The position numbers were made by a program, and so were the translations under genes. Under the pieces are notes generated by a model. The model ran no database searches and was not told where the DNA came from. It saw nothing but the letters and a program-made list of their open reading frames with translations. Shown here one piece after another: positions 35,404 through 44,944 of a stretch of 64,000 bases of DNA. Source of the DNA: Blastococcus sp. HT6-30. Lineage in GTDB: Bacteria; Actinomycetota; Actinomycetes; Mycobacteriales; Geodermatophilaceae. Positions within the stretch are counted from its first letter, which is position 1. Each line of letters starts with the position of its first letter. The stretch covers positions 1,384,001 through 1,448,000 of the forward strand of contig NZ_CP155792.1 of the NCBI RefSeq assembly GCF_039729015.1, read 5' to 3'.

Positions 35404-37266
35404 CTAGGCGAGACCGAGCTCGCCGTGGAACTGGCCGGCCTCCAGGCGCTCGCGCACCGTGGTGAGGAACCGCGCGGCGTCGGCGCCGTCGACGATCCGG
35501 TGGTCGTAGGTGAGGGCCAGGTAGACCATCGACCGGACTGCGATGACCTCGCCCAGCTCGGCGTCCTGCACCACGACCGGCCGCTTCACGACCGAGCCGG
35601 TGCCGAGGATGGCGACCTGGGGCTGGTTGATGATCGGCGTGTCGAACAGGGCGCCGCGGCTACCGGTGTTGGTCAGCGTGAACGTCCCACCGCCGAGCTC
35701 GTCCGGGGTCACCTTGTTGGTGCGGGTGCGCTCCGCCAGATCGGCGATCTTGCGGGCCAGCCCGCCGAGGCTCAGGTCGCCGGCCTGGTGGATGACCGGC
35801 ACCAGCAGGCCCCGCTCGGTGTCCACGGCGACGCCGAGGTTCTCGGAGTCGTGGTACGTCACCGTGCCGGCCTCGAGGTCGATCGAGGAGTTCACCGACG
35901 GGTGCTGCTTGAGGGCCTCGACCGCCGCCTTGGCGAAGAACGGCAGGAACGACAACTTGACGCCCTCGCGGGCCTCGAAGTCGCCCTTCGCCTGCTGCCG
36001 CAGCTGCGCGATGCGGGTGACGTCGGCCTCGACGACCGTGGTGAGCTGCGCGCTCACCTGCAGCGACTCCACCATGCGGCGGGCGATCACAGCGCGCAGC
36101 CGGGAGAGCTTCTCGGTGCGGCCGCGCACCGAGGTGTCCGGCGTGGCGGCCGGCGACGGCGTGCGGGTGCCCCCGGAGGCGGCCGGGGCCGACGCGGCGG
36201 GCTGCGCGGGGGCCGGCGCGGCGGGCTTCTCCGCGGCGGCGAGCACATCCTGCTTGCGGATGCGCCCGCCCACGCCGGTGCCCGAGACGCTGCTCAGGTC
36301 GACCCCGTGCTCGGCGGCCAGGCGGCGCACCAGCGGGGTCACGTACTGACCGCCGCCGCCGTCACCCGACGGGGCCGGGGCGGAGCGCGCCTGCGGAGCG
36401 ACCTGAGGCGGGGGTGCATCGGTCGGCGAGTCCGACGGCTGGGCGCCGCTCGCGCCGTAGTCGCCACCCGGCTGGGCGCTCGCGGGGTCGGCCTCCTTGG
36501 CCTTCGGGGCCGCCTGCGGCTCCGGCTCGGCCGGCGCCTCCTGCTTCGGCGTCTCCTGCTGCGGTGCGGGAGCCGCGGGGGCGGAGCCGCCGCCGGACGC
36601 ACCGGTGCCGATCACGGCGAGCTGGGCGCCGACGTCGACGGTCTCGTCCTCGTTGACCGTGATCTCCAGCAACGTGCCGCTGACCGGCGCCGGGATCTCG
36701 GTGTCGACCTTGTCGGTGGAGACCTCGAGCAGCGGCTCGTCGGCGGTGATCTCGTCGCCCACGGCCTTCAGCCAGCGGGTGACGGTGCCCTCGGTGACGC
36801 TCTCGCCGAGCGCCGGCATGGTCACGGGAGTGCCTTCGCCACCGCCACCGCCACCTCCACCGCCGCCACCGGACTCGGCGGCCGGGGCCGGCTGCTGCTC
36901 GGGCTCGGCGGCGGGCTCCTCCTGCTGTCCGCCGGAGCCGGCGTCCTCGACCTGCTGGTCGGGGGTCTGCGGCGTGGTGTCGGCGTCCTCGGCGGAGGCA
37001 GGGGGGCTGGCGGCGTCCTCGTCGCCGTCGCCGCCGCCGATGACGGCCAGCTCCGCGCCGACGTCGACGGTCTCGTCCTCGGCCACGAGGATCTTGGTGA
37101 GCACGCCGGCCGCCGGCGAGGGGATCTCGGTGTCGACCTTGTCGGTCGAGACCTCGAGGAGGGGCTCGTCGACCTCGACCTGGTCACCCTCCTGCTTGAG
37201 CCAGCGGGTGACCGTGCCCTCGGTGACGCTCTCGCCCAGGGCGGGCATGGTGACGGACGTCGGCAT
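35404..37266 (-). CDS. sucB: dihydrolipoamide acyltransferase (E2) with two lipoyl domains
   Basis: E2 core of a 2-oxoacid dehydrogenase complex; in actinobacteria this one (DlaT) serves pyruvate and possibly 2-oxoglutarate dehydrogenase. The 620 residues have two near-identical lipoyl domains with lipoyl-lysines in STDKVDTEI (Lys43 and Lys185), joined by an acidic/Pro linker and a run of ten glycines (about 133-142). They are followed by an E3-binding domain ([28 protein letters not shown]) and the catalytic domain ending in [14 protein letters not shown] (the HxxxDG site). lpdA lies upstream on the same strand; lipA and lipB supply its cofactor. Confidence 0.95.
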   Translation of the reverse strand: MPTSVTMPALGESVTEGTVTRWLKQEGDQVEVDEPLLEVSTDKVDTEIPSPAAGVLTKILVAEDETVDVGAELAVIGGGDGDEDAASPPASAEDADTTPQTPDQQVEDAGSGGQQEEPAAEPEQQPAPAAESGGGGGGGGGGGEGTPVTMPALGESVTEGTVTRWLKAVGDEITADEPLLEVSTDKVDTEIPAPVSGTLLEITVNEDETVDVGAQLAVIGTGASGGGSAPAAPAPQQETPKQEAPAEPEPQAAPKAKEADPASAQPGGDYGASGAQPSDSPTDAPPPQVAPQARSAPAPSGDGGGGQYVTPLVRRLAAEHGVDLSSVSGTGVGGRIRKQDVLAAAEKPAAPAPAQPAASAPAASGGTRTPSPAATPDTSVRGRTEKLSRLRAVIARRMVESLQVSAQLTTVVEADVTRIAQLRQQAKGDFEAREGVKLSFLPFFAKAAVEALKQHPSVNSSIDLEAGTVTYHDSENLGVAVDTERGLLVPVIHQAGDLSLGGLARKIADLAERTRTNKVTPDELGGGTFTLTNTGSRGALFDTPIINQPQVAILGTGSVVKRPVVVQDAELGEVIAVRSMVYLALTYDHRIVDGADAARFLTTVRERLEAGQFHGELGLA

Positions 37267-37314
37267 CGGGGCAGTGCTCCTTCTGGCGCGGTGCGGGATG
37301 GGGGAGTGGGTCGA

Positions 37315-38694
37315 TCAGCCGTGCACGTGCAGGGGCTTGCCGGCCAGGGCCAGGTGGGCCTCGCCGAGAGCCTCGCTCTGGGTCGGGTGCGGGTGGATGA
37401 GGCCGGCGACGTCGTCGGCCTCGGCCTCCCAGTTGTAGATCAGTTGGGCCTCGGCGATGAGCTCGCCGACGCGGCTGCCCACCATGTGGATGCCGACGAC
37501 GGGGCCGTCGGGCGCCTGCACGAGCTTGACGGCGCCCGTCGTCTTCAGGATCTGGCTGCGGCCGTTGCCGGCGAGGTCATAGGTGAGCGTCTTGACCTCG
37601 CCGTAGCGCTCCTTGGCCTGGGCCTCGGTGAGGCCGACCGAGGCCACCTCGGGGTCGGAGTAGGTGATCCGCGGAACGCCGGCGTAGTCGATGGGCGCGG
37701 GCTCGAGCCCGGCCACCCGCTCGGCGACGAGGATGCCCTCGCCGAAGCCGACGTGCGCGAGCTGGAGGGTCGGCACCAGGTCGCCGACGGCGGAGACCGT
37801 CGGGATGTTGGTGCGCATGTACTCGTCGACGAGGACGTAGCCGCGCTCCATCGCGACGCCCACCTCCTCGTAGCCGATGCCGGAGCTGACCGGGCCGCGG
37901 CCGACGGCGACGAGCACCAGCTCGGCCTCCAGCTCCTTGCCGTTCTCCAGCGTCACCTTCACGCCGTTGTCCGTGGTCTGCACGCCGGACACCTTGTTGC
38001 CCAGCTCGAAACCGATCTTGCGGCGGCGGAACGCGCGCTCAAGCAGCTTGGAGGACGACTCGTCCTCCAGCGGCACGAGGTGCGGCAGGCCCTCGACGAT
38101 GGTGACGTCCACGCCGAAGGACTTCCAGGCGCTGGCGAACTCGCAGCCGATGACGCCGCCGCCCAGGATGATCGCCGAGCTGGGGACCCGGTCGAGGTCC
38201 AGGGCGTCCTCGCTGGTGATGACCTTGGTGCCGTCGAGCTCGATGCCCGGGAGCGTGCGCGGGTACGAGCCGGTGGCGAGCAGGACGTGCTTGCCCTCGT
38301 AGGACTGGCCGTTCACCTCGACCGTGGTGGGGGAGGTGAGCCGCCCCTCGCCCTCCACGTAGGTGATCTTGCGGGCCTTCACCAGACCCTGCAGGCCCTT
38401 GTAGAGCTTGGAGATGACGCCGTTCTTGTAGTTGTTGACGCCGTCCATGTCGATGCCGGCCAGCGACGTCTTGACGCCGAACTGCTCGCCCTCGCGGGCC
38501 AGGTCGGCGACCTCGCCGGCGTGCAGCAGGGCCTTGGTCGGGATGCAGCCACGGTGCAGGCAGGTGCCGCCGACCTTGTCCTTCTCGATCAGGACGACGT
38601 TCAGCCCCAGCTCCGAGGCGCGGAACGCCGCGGCGTATCCGCCCGAGCCACCACCGAGGATGACCAGGTCGGCGGGGGAGGTGGGTGCGCTCAC
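37315..38694 (-). CDS. lpdA: dihydrolipoyl dehydrogenase (E3)
   Basis: Re-oxidises the lipoyl groups of E2 with NAD+. The 459-residue flavoprotein has the FAD loop DLVILGGGSGGYAAA, the redox disulfide GGTCLHRGCIPTK, the NAD loop AIILGGGVIGCEFA, SAVGDLVPTLQLAHVGFGEG and the active-site His-Glu in HPHPTQSE. GTG 38694 has GAGGAGC upstream. It is 48 bases from sucB on the same strand, so the two are co-transcribed as E3-E2. In M. tuberculosis the E3 gene is elsewhere, so this pairing is a local difference, shared by many other actinobacteria. Confidence 0.95.
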   Translation of the reverse strand: MSAPTSPADLVILGGGSGGYAAAFRASELGLNVVLIEKDKVGGTCLHRGCIPTKALLHAGEVADLAREGEQFGVKTSLAGIDMDGVNNYKNGVISKLYKGLQGLVKARKITYVEGEGRLTSPTTVEVNGQSYEGKHVLLATGSYPRTLPGIELDGTKVITSEDALDLDRVPSSAIILGGGVIGCEFASAWKSFGVDVTIVEGLPHLVPLEDESSSKLLERAFRRRKIGFELGNKVSGVQTTDNGVKVTLENGKELEAELVLVAVGRGPVSSGIGYEEVGVAMERGYVLVDEYMRTNIPTVSAVGDLVPTLQLAHVGFGEGILVAERVAGLEPAPIDYAGVPRITYSDPEVASVGLTEAQAKERYGEVKTLTYDLAGNGRSQILKTTGAVKLVQAPDGPVVGIHMVGSRVGELIAEAQLIYNWEAEADDVAGLIHPHPTQSEALGEAHLALAGKPLHVHG

Positions 38695-38846
38695 GGGTGC
38701 TCCTCGTTCGGGACGGACGGCTTCCCCGCTCGAGCGGGCGGGGGCTGGGGCCCATCCTGCCACCCCGGGAACGACCTGGCCGGTAGCACCGTTGCTCTCG
38801 CGGGCGTCGAGGTGATCAACCGGGTCAGGAAGGGGCGGAGAGACCG

Positions 38847-39194
38847 ATGGGGTTGTTCGACCGGTGGCGCCGCCACCGCGGGCGTGCCGGCGGTGCGGGC
38901 CGCCCCACGCTGGACCGCGCCTCGCAGCGGACCGACCTGAGCCACCTGGAGCAGTTCGTGGCCACCCGCCGGGGTGTCGAGGGCTACGTGGAGCCGCGCA
39001 CGGCGGTCACCGAGGCGACGATCGTCCTGGTCGCGGCCGACGGTGAGTGGACCCGTCGGCGCATCGACGGGCCCGACGTGGCGCGCAGGCTGTCGAAGGA
39101 CCTGGCCATCCCGGTCTACGACGCCCAGGTGACCGGCTATCCCCAGCGGATGCGCGACTGGAGCGCCCGCCAGAAGCAGAACCGCCTCCGCTGA
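38847..39194 (+). CDS. conserved actinobacterial protein of unknown function
   Basis: 115 residues: a basic N-terminus (MGLFDRWRRHRGRAG), then LEQFVATRRGVEGYVEPRTAVTEATIVLVAADGEWTRRRI, a beta-alpha sandwich of a type widespread next to lpd/sucB in actinobacteria, and DLAIPVYDAQVTGYPQRMRDWSARQK at the end. No enzyme motifs are visible and no membrane helix. GGAGAGACCG before the ATG supports the start. It is divergent from lpdA. Annotated elsewhere only as hypothetical or, without proof, oxidoreductase; I give no function. Confidence 0.8.
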   Translation: MGLFDRWRRHRGRAGGAGRPTLDRASQRTDLSHLEQFVATRRGVEGYVEPRTAVTEATIVLVAADGEWTRRRIDGPDVARRLSKDLAIPVYDAQVTGYPQRMRDWSARQKQNRLR

Positions 39195-39321
39195 CCGCAC
39201 CGCGGCTCGAGGACCGGCGCCGTCCGCGCGCCGTCCGCCGTCCCGGCTCACCGTGCCGCGTCCTGGCTCACGGTCGGACGTGGGCCAGGCCCCCTGGTGA
39301 TCAGCAGAAGGCCCCCGGGCT

Positions 39322-39363
39322 CTCCACCGCTCGCTGACGCTCGCGGCGGGCCCCTGCCCAGGG
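39322..39363 (+). repeat. REP-like intergenic element, copy 2
   Basis: CTCCACCGCTCGCTGACG, GCTCGCGGCGGGCCCCTG and CCCAGGGC match the minus-strand element at 19868-19907. It lies in the 180-base convergent gap before pepA and ends in a self-complementary GGGCCCCTGCCCAGGGCC that can form a hairpin. Confidence 0.5.
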
Positions 39364-39376
39364 CCGATCCATTCCG

Positions 39377-40888
39377 TCACTCGGCGATGAGCGCCTCGAT
39401 CGTGGCGAGCAGGGTCCGGACGGGGACGCCGGTGCCGCCCTTGGGCGTGTAGCCCCAGGGAGCAGCGGTGTTGTAGCTCGGCCCGGCGATGTCGATGTGC
39501 GCCCACGGCAGCCCGGCCGGCACGAACTCGGCCAGGAAGTGCCCGCCGACGAGCATCCCGCCGAGCCGGTCGGTGTTGGCGTTGACGAAGTCCGCGACCG
39601 TCGAGTCCAGCCCCTTGCGCAGCTCCGCCGGCAGCGGCATCGGCCACATGGACTCGCCGCTGCGCTCTGCCGCGGCGATGACCGCGTCGCGCATGTCGTC
39701 GCTGCCCATGACGCCGGAGGTGCGGGCGCCGAGGGCGACCATCTGGGCGCCGGTGAGGGTGGCGGTCTCCAGCAGGACGTCGGGGGAGTCCTCCGCGGCG
39801 CGGGCGATCGCGTCGGCCAGCACGACCCGGCCCTCGGCGTCGGTGTTGGTGATCTCCGCCTTCTTGCCGTTGCGGAAGGTCACCACGTCGGCCGGCCGGT
39901 ACGCGGTGCCGCTGGGCAGGTTCTCCGCCATCGGGACGGTCGCGATGACCTCGACGGGCAGGCCGAGCTGCGCGACGAGGCACACGGTGGCGATCACGGC
40001 GGCGGCGCCGGCCATGTCGCTCTTCATGTCCTCCATCTTCGCGGCGGGCTTGATCGAGATGCCGCCGCTGTCGAAAGTGATGCCCTTGCCGACCAGCGCG
40101 ACCTTCGTGCGGGCGCCCTCGCCCGCGTAGGACAGGCGCAGCAGTCGCGGCTTGCGGGTCGACCCGCCACCGACGGCGAGGATGCCGCCGTACCCGCCGG
40201 CCGCCAGCGCGTCCTCGTCGAGGATCTCCGCGGTCAGCCCGAGCCTCTCCCCGGCGGCGGCACCGCGCGCGGCCAGCTCGGCCGGGTACAGGTCGTTCGG
40301 CGGCGTGTTGACCAGGTCGCGCACCAGGGCGACGGCGTCGGCGACGGCACGGACCCGGCGCAGGGCGACCTCGGCGGCACCGGCCCCCGGCACGACGATC
40401 GTGAACTCGCTCGGCGGGGCCGGGCGGTCGCTGGGGAGCTGCGACTTGTACGCGGTGAACTCGTAGGCGCCCAGGAGCGCCCCCTCGCCGACTGCGTGCA
40501 GCCGCTCGGCATCCGGCGTCCCGCCGACGGCGGCCAGGAGGCTCACCACCGAGCGGCGGCCGCGCAGGGCGCGGCTGGCGGCCCCGGCGGCCCGGCGCAG
40601 GGACTCGGGGCGGTAGCCACCGGACGGCTCGGGTGCGCCGAGGCCGACGACGGCGACCACGGGGAACGGGCCCTGGCCGAAGGAGGGGAGCCGGGTGACC
40701 TCGTCCTCGGCGCCGCGGGCGCCCAGGTCGGCCAGCGCCGGGAGCAGCCGGCCGCCGAGCAGGCGGTCGACGGCCTCGGCGCCGGGGGTGGGGAGCGGCC
40801 CGTCGGGGCCCTTCCCGACGGCGACGACGACGGCGTCGCCGGTCAGCTTCTCGAGCGGGTGGTCGGTGGCGGAGATCGTCGGCGGCAC
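39377..40888 (-). CDS. pepA: leucyl aminopeptidase (M17)
   Basis: Two-zinc cytosolic aminopeptidase of 503 residues. The catalytic half contains [17 protein letters not shown] (metal Lys/Asp), [13 protein letters not shown] and the family signature [14 protein letters not shown]. The N-terminal half ([17 protein letters not shown]...) is the regulatory/hexamer domain. GTG 40888 follows a TAGGAT -10 box by six bases. It corresponds to M. tuberculosis pepB (Rv2213) and, as there, lies near gcvT. It is divergent from gcvT with 92 bases between starts. Confidence 0.95.
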   Translation of the reverse strand: MPPTISATDHPLEKLTGDAVVVAVGKGPDGPLPTPGAEAVDRLLGGRLLPALADLGARGAEDEVTRLPSFGQGPFPVVAVVGLGAPEPSGGYRPESLRRAAGAASRALRGRRSVVSLLAAVGGTPDAERLHAVGEGALLGAYEFTAYKSQLPSDRPAPPSEFTIVVPGAGAAEVALRRVRAVADAVALVRDLVNTPPNDLYPAELAARGAAAGERLGLTAEILDEDALAAGGYGGILAVGGGSTRKPRLLRLSYAGEGARTKVALVGKGITFDSGGISIKPAAKMEDMKSDMAGAAAVIATVCLVAQLGLPVEVIATVPMAENLPSGTAYRPADVVTFRNGKKAEITNTDAEGRVVLADAIARAAEDSPDVLLETATLTGAQMVALGARTSGVMGSDDMRDAVIAAAERSGESMWPMPLPAELRKGLDSTVADFVNANTDRLGGMLVGGHFLAEFVPAGLPWAHIDIAGPSYNTAAPWGYTPKGGTGVPVRTLLATIEALIAE

Positions 40889-40894
40889 CGCTCG

Positions 40895-40900
40895 ATCCTA
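40895..40900 (-). promoter_or_regulatory. -10 box TAGGAT of pepA
   Basis: Six bases before GTG 40888 (leaderless). Confidence 0.6.
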
Positions 40901-40967
40901 GGAGGACCCCCTGCCCGCCACCGCGCACCCGCTCGGGGCGGGTCACCCGCGGGAAGGGCGCGCTAGC

Positions 40968-40973
40968 TAGCGT
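40968..40973 (+). promoter_or_regulatory. -10 box TAGCGT of gcvT
   Basis: Seven bases before GTG 40981. It contains the alternative GTG 40972 within its downstream edge, so 40981 must be the start if this promoter is used. Confidence 0.6.
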
Positions 40974-40980
40974 GCCGTGC

Positions 40981-42099
40981 GTGACCCCGCTGACCTCCCC
41001 GCTGCACGACCGGCACCTCGCTGCCGGGGCCAAGCTCGCCGACTTCAGCGGCTGGTCGATGCCGATCGAGTACGCCGGTGGTGGTGTGCTCGCCGAGCAC
41101 GCGGCCGTGCGCGAGGGGGTCGGCCTGTTCGACGTCTCCCACCTGGGCACGGGGACGGTCCGAGGGCCCGGCGCCGCGGCCTTCGTGGACGCGTGCCTGA
41201 CCAACGACCTGTCCCGCATCGGGCCCGGCCAGGCCCAGTACACGCTGTGCTGCGTACCGGACGGGGAGCCCGACGCCGGGGGAGTGGTGGACGACCTGAT
41301 CGTCTACCTGCACGGCCCCGAGGACGTGCTCCTGGTGCCCAACGCCGCCAACTCCGCCGAGGTGCTGGGCCGGCTGGCCGACGCCGCTCCGGCAGGCGTC
41401 ACCGTGGATAACCGGCACGCCGAGGTCGCCGTCCTGGCCGTGCAGGGGCCGCGGTCGCTCCAGGTCCTCGAACTGCTCGGGGTGCCCGGCGAGATCGGCT
41501 ACATGTCGTTCGTGACCGGGACCGGCGGGAACGGCGCCGAGGTGACCGTGTGCCGCACCGGCTACACCGGGGAGCACGGCTACGAGCTGCTGGTGGCGGC
41601 CGACCGGGCCGGCGAGATGTGGGACGCGCTGCTGGAGGCCGGGCAGGACCTGGGCATCCGCCCGTGCGGGCTCGGGGCCAGGGACACGCTGCGGACGGAG
41701 ATGGGCTACCCGCTGCACGGCCACGAGCTGTCCCGCGACATCACCCCCAACCAGGCCCGCGCAGGCTGGGCCGTCGGCTGGCGCAAGCCGGCGTTCTGGG
41801 GGCGGCAGGCCCTGACGGCGGAGAAGGAGGCCGGTCCCGCCCGCCAGCTGTGGGGCCTGAAGGCCACCGGGCGCGGGATCCCGCGCCCGGGCATGGCGGT
41901 GCTCGGCGCCGACGGCACCCGCGTGGGCGAGGTGACCAGTGGCACCTTCTCGCCGACCTTGCGGACCGGCATCGGCCTGGCGCTGCTCGACACCGCCGCC
42001 GGCGTGGCCGCGGGCGACGAGGTCGCCGTCGACGTCCGCGGCCGCCCGCAGGCCGCGGAGGTCGTCAAGCCGCCCTTCGTCCCCTCGCACGTGCGCTGA
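40981..42099 (+). CDS. gcvT: aminomethyltransferase (glycine cleavage T protein)
   Basis: Transfers the aminomethyl group from lipoyl-H protein to tetrahydrofolate in glycine breakdown. The 372 residues show [36 protein letters not shown], the folate-site Asp region [56 protein letters not shown] and [15 protein letters not shown] 40981 is preferred over 40972 on promoter spacing. The other glycine cleavage genes are not here. Its partner H protein also needs lipoate from lipA/lipB. Confidence 0.95.
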   Translation: MTPLTSPLHDRHLAAGAKLADFSGWSMPIEYAGGGVLAEHAAVREGVGLFDVSHLGTGTVRGPGAAAFVDACLTNDLSRIGPGQAQYTLCCVPDGEPDAGGVVDDLIVYLHGPEDVLLVPNAANSAEVLGRLADAAPAGVTVDNRHAEVAVLAVQGPRSLQVLELLGVPGEIGYMSFVTGTGGNGAEVTVCRTGYTGEHGYELLVAADRAGEMWDALLEAGQDLGIRPCGLGARDTLRTEMGYPLHGHELSRDITPNQARAGWAVGWRKPAFWGRQALTAEKEAGPARQLWGLKATGRGIPRPGMAVLGADGTRVGEVTSGTFSPTLRTGIGLALLDTAAGVAAGDEVAVDVRGRPQAAEVVKPPFVPSHVR

Positions 42100-42122
42100 G
42101 ACCGGGCCGCGCGGGGAGGCCG

Positions 42123-43265
42123 CTACGGCGCGGCCTTGCGGGTGGGGTCGCTGTCGCCCTTCTCCGGCTCAGCCTTGGCCGGCAGCGTGTCGGCCTTCAC
42201 CGCGTCGCGCTCGCCCATCGGCATCGGCTCGCCGTCGGTGGTGTCCAGGCCGGTCTGGTGCTCGGCCTCGGAGTTGATCTCCGCCCCGAGGAGCACCAGG
42301 TAGCAGGTGAGGTACAGCCACAGCATGAGCACGATCACGCCGGCGATCGCGCCGTAGGTCTTGTCGTAGCTGCCGAAGTTGTTGACGTAGATGGTGAAGC
42401 CGAGGCTGACCAGCGCCCACACGACGGTGACCACGATCGACCCGAGGCTGACCCAGCGGAACTTCGGCGCGTCCCGGTCGGGGGCCACCCGGTAGAGCAC
42501 CGCGAGCGACCCCGCGACGACGACCAGCAGCAGCAGCCAGCGCGCGATCTCCACCAGCACGGTGCCGACCGACCCGAGCGGCAGCAGATCGATCACCACC
42601 GGCAGGACGGCGACCAGGCCGATGGTCAGCACGACGAAGACGATGGCGCCCAGCGTGAGGACCAGGGACAGCGCCCGGAGCTTGAGGAAGTTGCGGGTCT
42701 CCACCTCGTCGTAGGCGATGTTCACCGCCTTGACCAGGTTGTTCACGCCGCCGGAGGCGCTCCAGAGCGCCGCGAGGATCGAGACCACAAGGCTCAGGGT
42801 GAGCGCCCCGCCGGCGTTCTCGGTCACGGCGGTGACCTGGTCCTCGATGAGCTGTTGCGCGGCCTCGGGCAGGCCGGCGGTTAACTCCTCGACCTGGGCG
42901 GCGGCTTGCTCGGGGGACGCCACCAGGCCGTAGATGGAGATCAACGCCAGGAGCGCCGGGAAGATCGCCAGGAAGCCGAAGAACGCCACCCCTCCCGCGA
43001 TGATCGGCATGTTGTCGGCGTTGTTCTCCGCCCAGGCGCGCTTGAGGATCTGCTTCCACCCGCGCGCGGGGATCTGCGTGGGGGAGCCGGCGTCGATCCC
43101 CGGCAGCTGCGCGGGACCCGGGGCGCCCGCGGGCAGGCGGTTCGCGTCCTGCGACCGGCCGCCGTCGGCCGTCGTCCGGGCCGCCGCGGCGCGCCGGGCG
43201 GCCTTCTCCTCGACGCGCTGGCGGATGCGGTCGACGGCGCTCTCGCGAGGGCGGGTACCGGTCAC
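42123..43265 (-). CDS. YihY/BrkB-family inner membrane protein
   Basis: 380 residues with a charged Arg/Ala-rich N-terminus, about six membrane helices and an acidic/Lys-rich tail. Family marks are KRAWAENNADNMPIIAGGVAFFGFLAIFPALLALI, LWSASGGVNNLVKAVNIAYD, FVVLTIGLVAVLP and YGAIAGVIVLMLWLYLTCYLVLLGAEINSEAEHQ. The family's function is not settled. GGGAGACGCA precedes GTG 43265, which excludes the much longer frame reaching 43976. A terminator separates it from the upstream DUF4235 operon, so it has its own transcript. It is convergent with gcvT. Confidence 0.92.
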   Translation of the reverse strand: MTGTRPRESAVDRIRQRVEEKAARRAAAARTTADGGRSQDANRLPAGAPGPAQLPGIDAGSPTQIPARGWKQILKRAWAENNADNMPIIAGGVAFFGFLAIFPALLALISIYGLVASPEQAAAQVEELTAGLPEAAQQLIEDQVTAVTENAGGALTLSLVVSILAALWSASGGVNNLVKAVNIAYDEVETRNFLKLRALSLVLTLGAIVFVVLTIGLVAVLPVVIDLLPLGSVGTVLVEIARWLLLLVVVAGSLAVLYRVAPDRDAPKFRWVSLGSIVVTVVWALVSLGFTIYVNNFGSYDKTYGAIAGVIVLMLWLYLTCYLVLLGAEINSEAEHQTGLDTTDGEPMPMGERDAVKADTLPAKAEPEKGDSDPTRKAAP

Positions 43266-43316
43266 TGCGTCTCCCTGGTGCTGGGCCGTCGTCCGGCTGC
43301 GGGGTGAGGGGTGTGC

Positions 43317-43346
43317 CGGTGGCCGGAACCGGGGTTCCGGCCACCG
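43317..43346 (-). terminator. terminator after the DUF4235 operon
   Basis: CGGTGGCCGGAACC (43317-43330) pairs with GGTTCCGGCCACCG (43333-43346) just beyond the DUF4235 stop. Confidence 0.8.
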
Positions 43347-43354
43347 CCCAGGCG

Positions 43355-43627
43355 TCAGTCGCCCGGCCACGCCCCGGTGAGCCTGGTGAAGCCCTGCGCG
43401 CCCAGGCGGTCGATGGTCGCCTTGGTGGCCGCGAAGATCGCGCCCTGGAGGGCCGCGGAGACGACGATCTCCCACATCGGGTACTCGCTCTGGAGTGCGT
43501 CCGGTGCGTCGTCCTCCCCGCTGATGCGCTTCCACACCTGCTTGAAGACCGCGCCGGAGACGGCACCGGCCGCGATACCCGCTGCCAGGCCGATCGGCCG
43601 GTAGGCGAGCTTTGCTCCCTTGCTCAA
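43355..43627 (-). CDS. DUF4235 protein, TTG start
   Basis: A 90-residue protein with KGAKLAYRPIGLAAGIAAGAVSGAVFKQVWKRI, a glycine-rich helix then a basic end, and EIVVSAALQGAIFAATKATIDR, a second amphipathic or membrane helix: the DUF4235 pattern. It begins with TTG 43627, which overlaps the DUF3618 stop as TTGA and has GAGGAGG six bases upstream; no ATG or GTG is in a suitable place. It is the last gene of a three-gene envelope operon (holin-like, DUF3618, DUF4235) whose members overlap by four bases each. Function unknown. Confidence 0.85.
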   Translation of the reverse strand: MSKGAKLAYRPIGLAAGIAAGAVSGAVFKQVWKRISGEDDAPDALQSEYPMWEIVVSAALQGAIFAATKATIDRLGAQGFTRLTGAWPGD

Positions 43628-44139
43628 CGTTTCCTCCTCGCGCCTCGACGGGCCGCCTTCCGGGCCTGCGCGGTGGCCTTCCGCGCATCCTTCTCCGACC
43701 GCCTGGCGGCCTTCCGCGCATCCTTCTCGGCCCGCTTGGTGGCCTTCTGCGCGGCGGCACGCCGGGCGGCCAGTTCCCTGCGCGCCCGCTTGGCCTCGCG
43801 CTTGCGGCCCACCCGCGCACCGACCAGCAGCTCCTCGGTGCTTGCCCGCCGCCGTGCGCGTCGCCGTCGCCACAGCACGAGGCCCACCAGCCCGGCCAGC
43901 GCCGCGCCGGCTCCGGCGAACGCAGGGGGGCTCTCGCGGTAGGTCTCGACGGCGGTGTCCTTGGCGCGCGCCGCACCCTCCTTGGCCCGGGCGGGCACGT
44001 CGAGGCGCTGGCTGAGCTCGTCCACCGTGCGGCCGAGCTGCTCCCGGGTCGCCTCGATGTCGGCCCTGATCGCGTCGGGCTCGGTGGGGCCGTTGGCGGC
44101 CTGTGCGTCGTCGGGCCGTGACCCGCTGGGCGTGCTCAC
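43624..44139 (-). CDS. DUF3618 protein with highly basic tail
   Basis: 171 residues. The N-terminal DUF3618 part reads DAIRADIEATREQLGRTVDELSQRLDVPARAKEGA, then one membrane helix (AFAGAGAALAGLVGLVLW). The last 75 residues are almost only Arg, Lys and Ala with repeats of the type RSEKDARKA and RAEKDARKA, which could bind nucleic acid or acidic lipid. It starts with GTG 44139 that overlaps the upstream stop as GTGA, and its own stop overlaps the next TTG. The function of the family is unknown; it regularly travels with holin-superfamily III and DUF4235 genes in actinobacteria. Confidence 0.87.
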   Translation of the reverse strand: MSTPSGSRPDDAQAANGPTEPDAIRADIEATREQLGRTVDELSQRLDVPARAKEGAARAKDTAVETYRESPPAFAGAGAALAGLVGLVLWRRRRARRRASTEELLVGARVGRKREAKRARRELAARRAAAQKATKRAEKDARKAARRSEKDARKATAQARKAARRGARRKR

Positions 44140-44582
44140 CGGCGTGCACTCTCCTTCACGGTCGCGATGTCGGTCTTGACGCTGGAGACGGCCTCCGTGG
44201 GCACCGGCGGGGAGCCCTGCTGGACGTCCTTCTTGCCGAGGAGGGCGAGAACGCCCGCGACGGCCAGCAGGACGACTCCGACGATCAGCGCCGCGAGCCA
44301 GCCGGGCAGGACGAGGGCCAGGGCCAGGATGGCCGCGGTGATCAGGGCCGCGGCTCCGAAGAAGGCGACGAGCCCGGCACCTCCGAAGAGGCCGGCGCCC
44401 ACGCCGAGCTTCTTCGCCTTCTGGGTCACCTCGGCCTGGGCGAGGCGCGCCTCGTCGCGGACGAGGCGGCTGATCTGCTCGGTGAGCTGACCGATCAGCT
44501 GCCCGGTCGAGGCATTCTCGGGCAGGGGGGTCGCGTCGGCGCGGGTGGCGCCGGCCGTCGCGTCGGGGCGGGGTGCGGTCAT
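44136..44582 (-). CDS. phage-holin-superfamily III (DUF1469) membrane protein
   Basis: 148 residues: a Thr/Ala-rich start, an amphipathic helix (STGQLIGQLTEQISRLVRDEARLAQAEV) and two membrane helices (VGAGLFGGAGLVAFFGAAALI and WLAALIVGVVLLAVAGVLALLG). This is the DUF1469/Phage_holin_3_6 pattern, which despite its name is a normal chromosomal family. GGAGGACCG stands before the ATG. It is first in the operon with DUF3618 and DUF4235. A role in membrane or envelope stability is a guess from context. Confidence 0.87.
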   Translation of the reverse strand: MTAPRPDATAGATRADATPLPENASTGQLIGQLTEQISRLVRDEARLAQAEVTQKAKKLGVGAGLFGGAGLVAFFGAAALITAAILALALVLPGWLAALIVGVVLLAVAGVLALLGKKDVQQGSPPVPTEAVSSVKTDIATVKESARR

Positions 44583-44692
44583 CGGTCCTCCGGTTGGGAC
44601 GGGTCGATGGACGTCCATGCCCCCGGCGGTCGAGGCGTAACCGGCGGGTCGATCACATCGGCGCAACGCTGCCCCCGGGGGACCGCCGCCAC

Positions 44693-44698
44693 TAGCCT
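44693..44698 (+). promoter_or_regulatory. -10 box TAGCCT of the 70-residue gene
   Basis: Seven bases before ATG 44706 (leaderless). Confidence 0.6.
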
Positions 44699-44705
44699 TC
44701 GGCGC

Positions 44706-44918
44706 ATGAGCTGGCACTGGCGTCTCGAGGACCCCGCTGGATCCCCCCTCGACCCGGCCGCGGTCGGGGTGGAGGTGCCCGAGTCCGACAACCAGGGCGA
44801 CGCGGAGTCGTGGCTGGGGGAGAACTGGCGGGAGCTGCTCGACCGCGGCGTCGCGACGGTCACCCTGTTCGACGGTGACCGGAAGGCCTACGGCCCGATG
44901 GGCCTGGCGGCCGACTGA
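44706..44918 (+). CDS. small conserved acidic protein
   Basis: 70 residues beginning MSWHWRLEDPAGSPLD and ending KAYGPMGLAAD. SDNQGDAESWLGENWRELLDRGVATVTLFDGDR is its core, rich in Trp and acidic residues. The same short protein is common in actinobacteria as a hypothetical; no function is known to me. The promoter box seven bases before the ATG supports real expression. It ends at a strong terminator shared with the convergent aldo/keto reductase gene. Confidence 0.75.
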   Translation: MSWHWRLEDPAGSPLDPAAVGVEVPESDNQGDAESWLGENWRELLDRGVATVTLFDGDRKAYGPMGLAAD

Positions 44919-44944
44919 CGCTTAAGCTCACCTTCAGGGTCAGG

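Noticed and set aside
35344-38940. 1198-codon plus-strand frame opposite sucB-lpdA
   Set aside because: It is the GC-driven antisense shadow of two well-defined enzymes; its translation is Gly/Arg/Val-rich with no motif.
44136-44582. Prophage, because of the holin family name
   Set aside because: DUF1469 proteins are ordinary chromosomal proteins; no phage genes, integrase or attachment sites are near.
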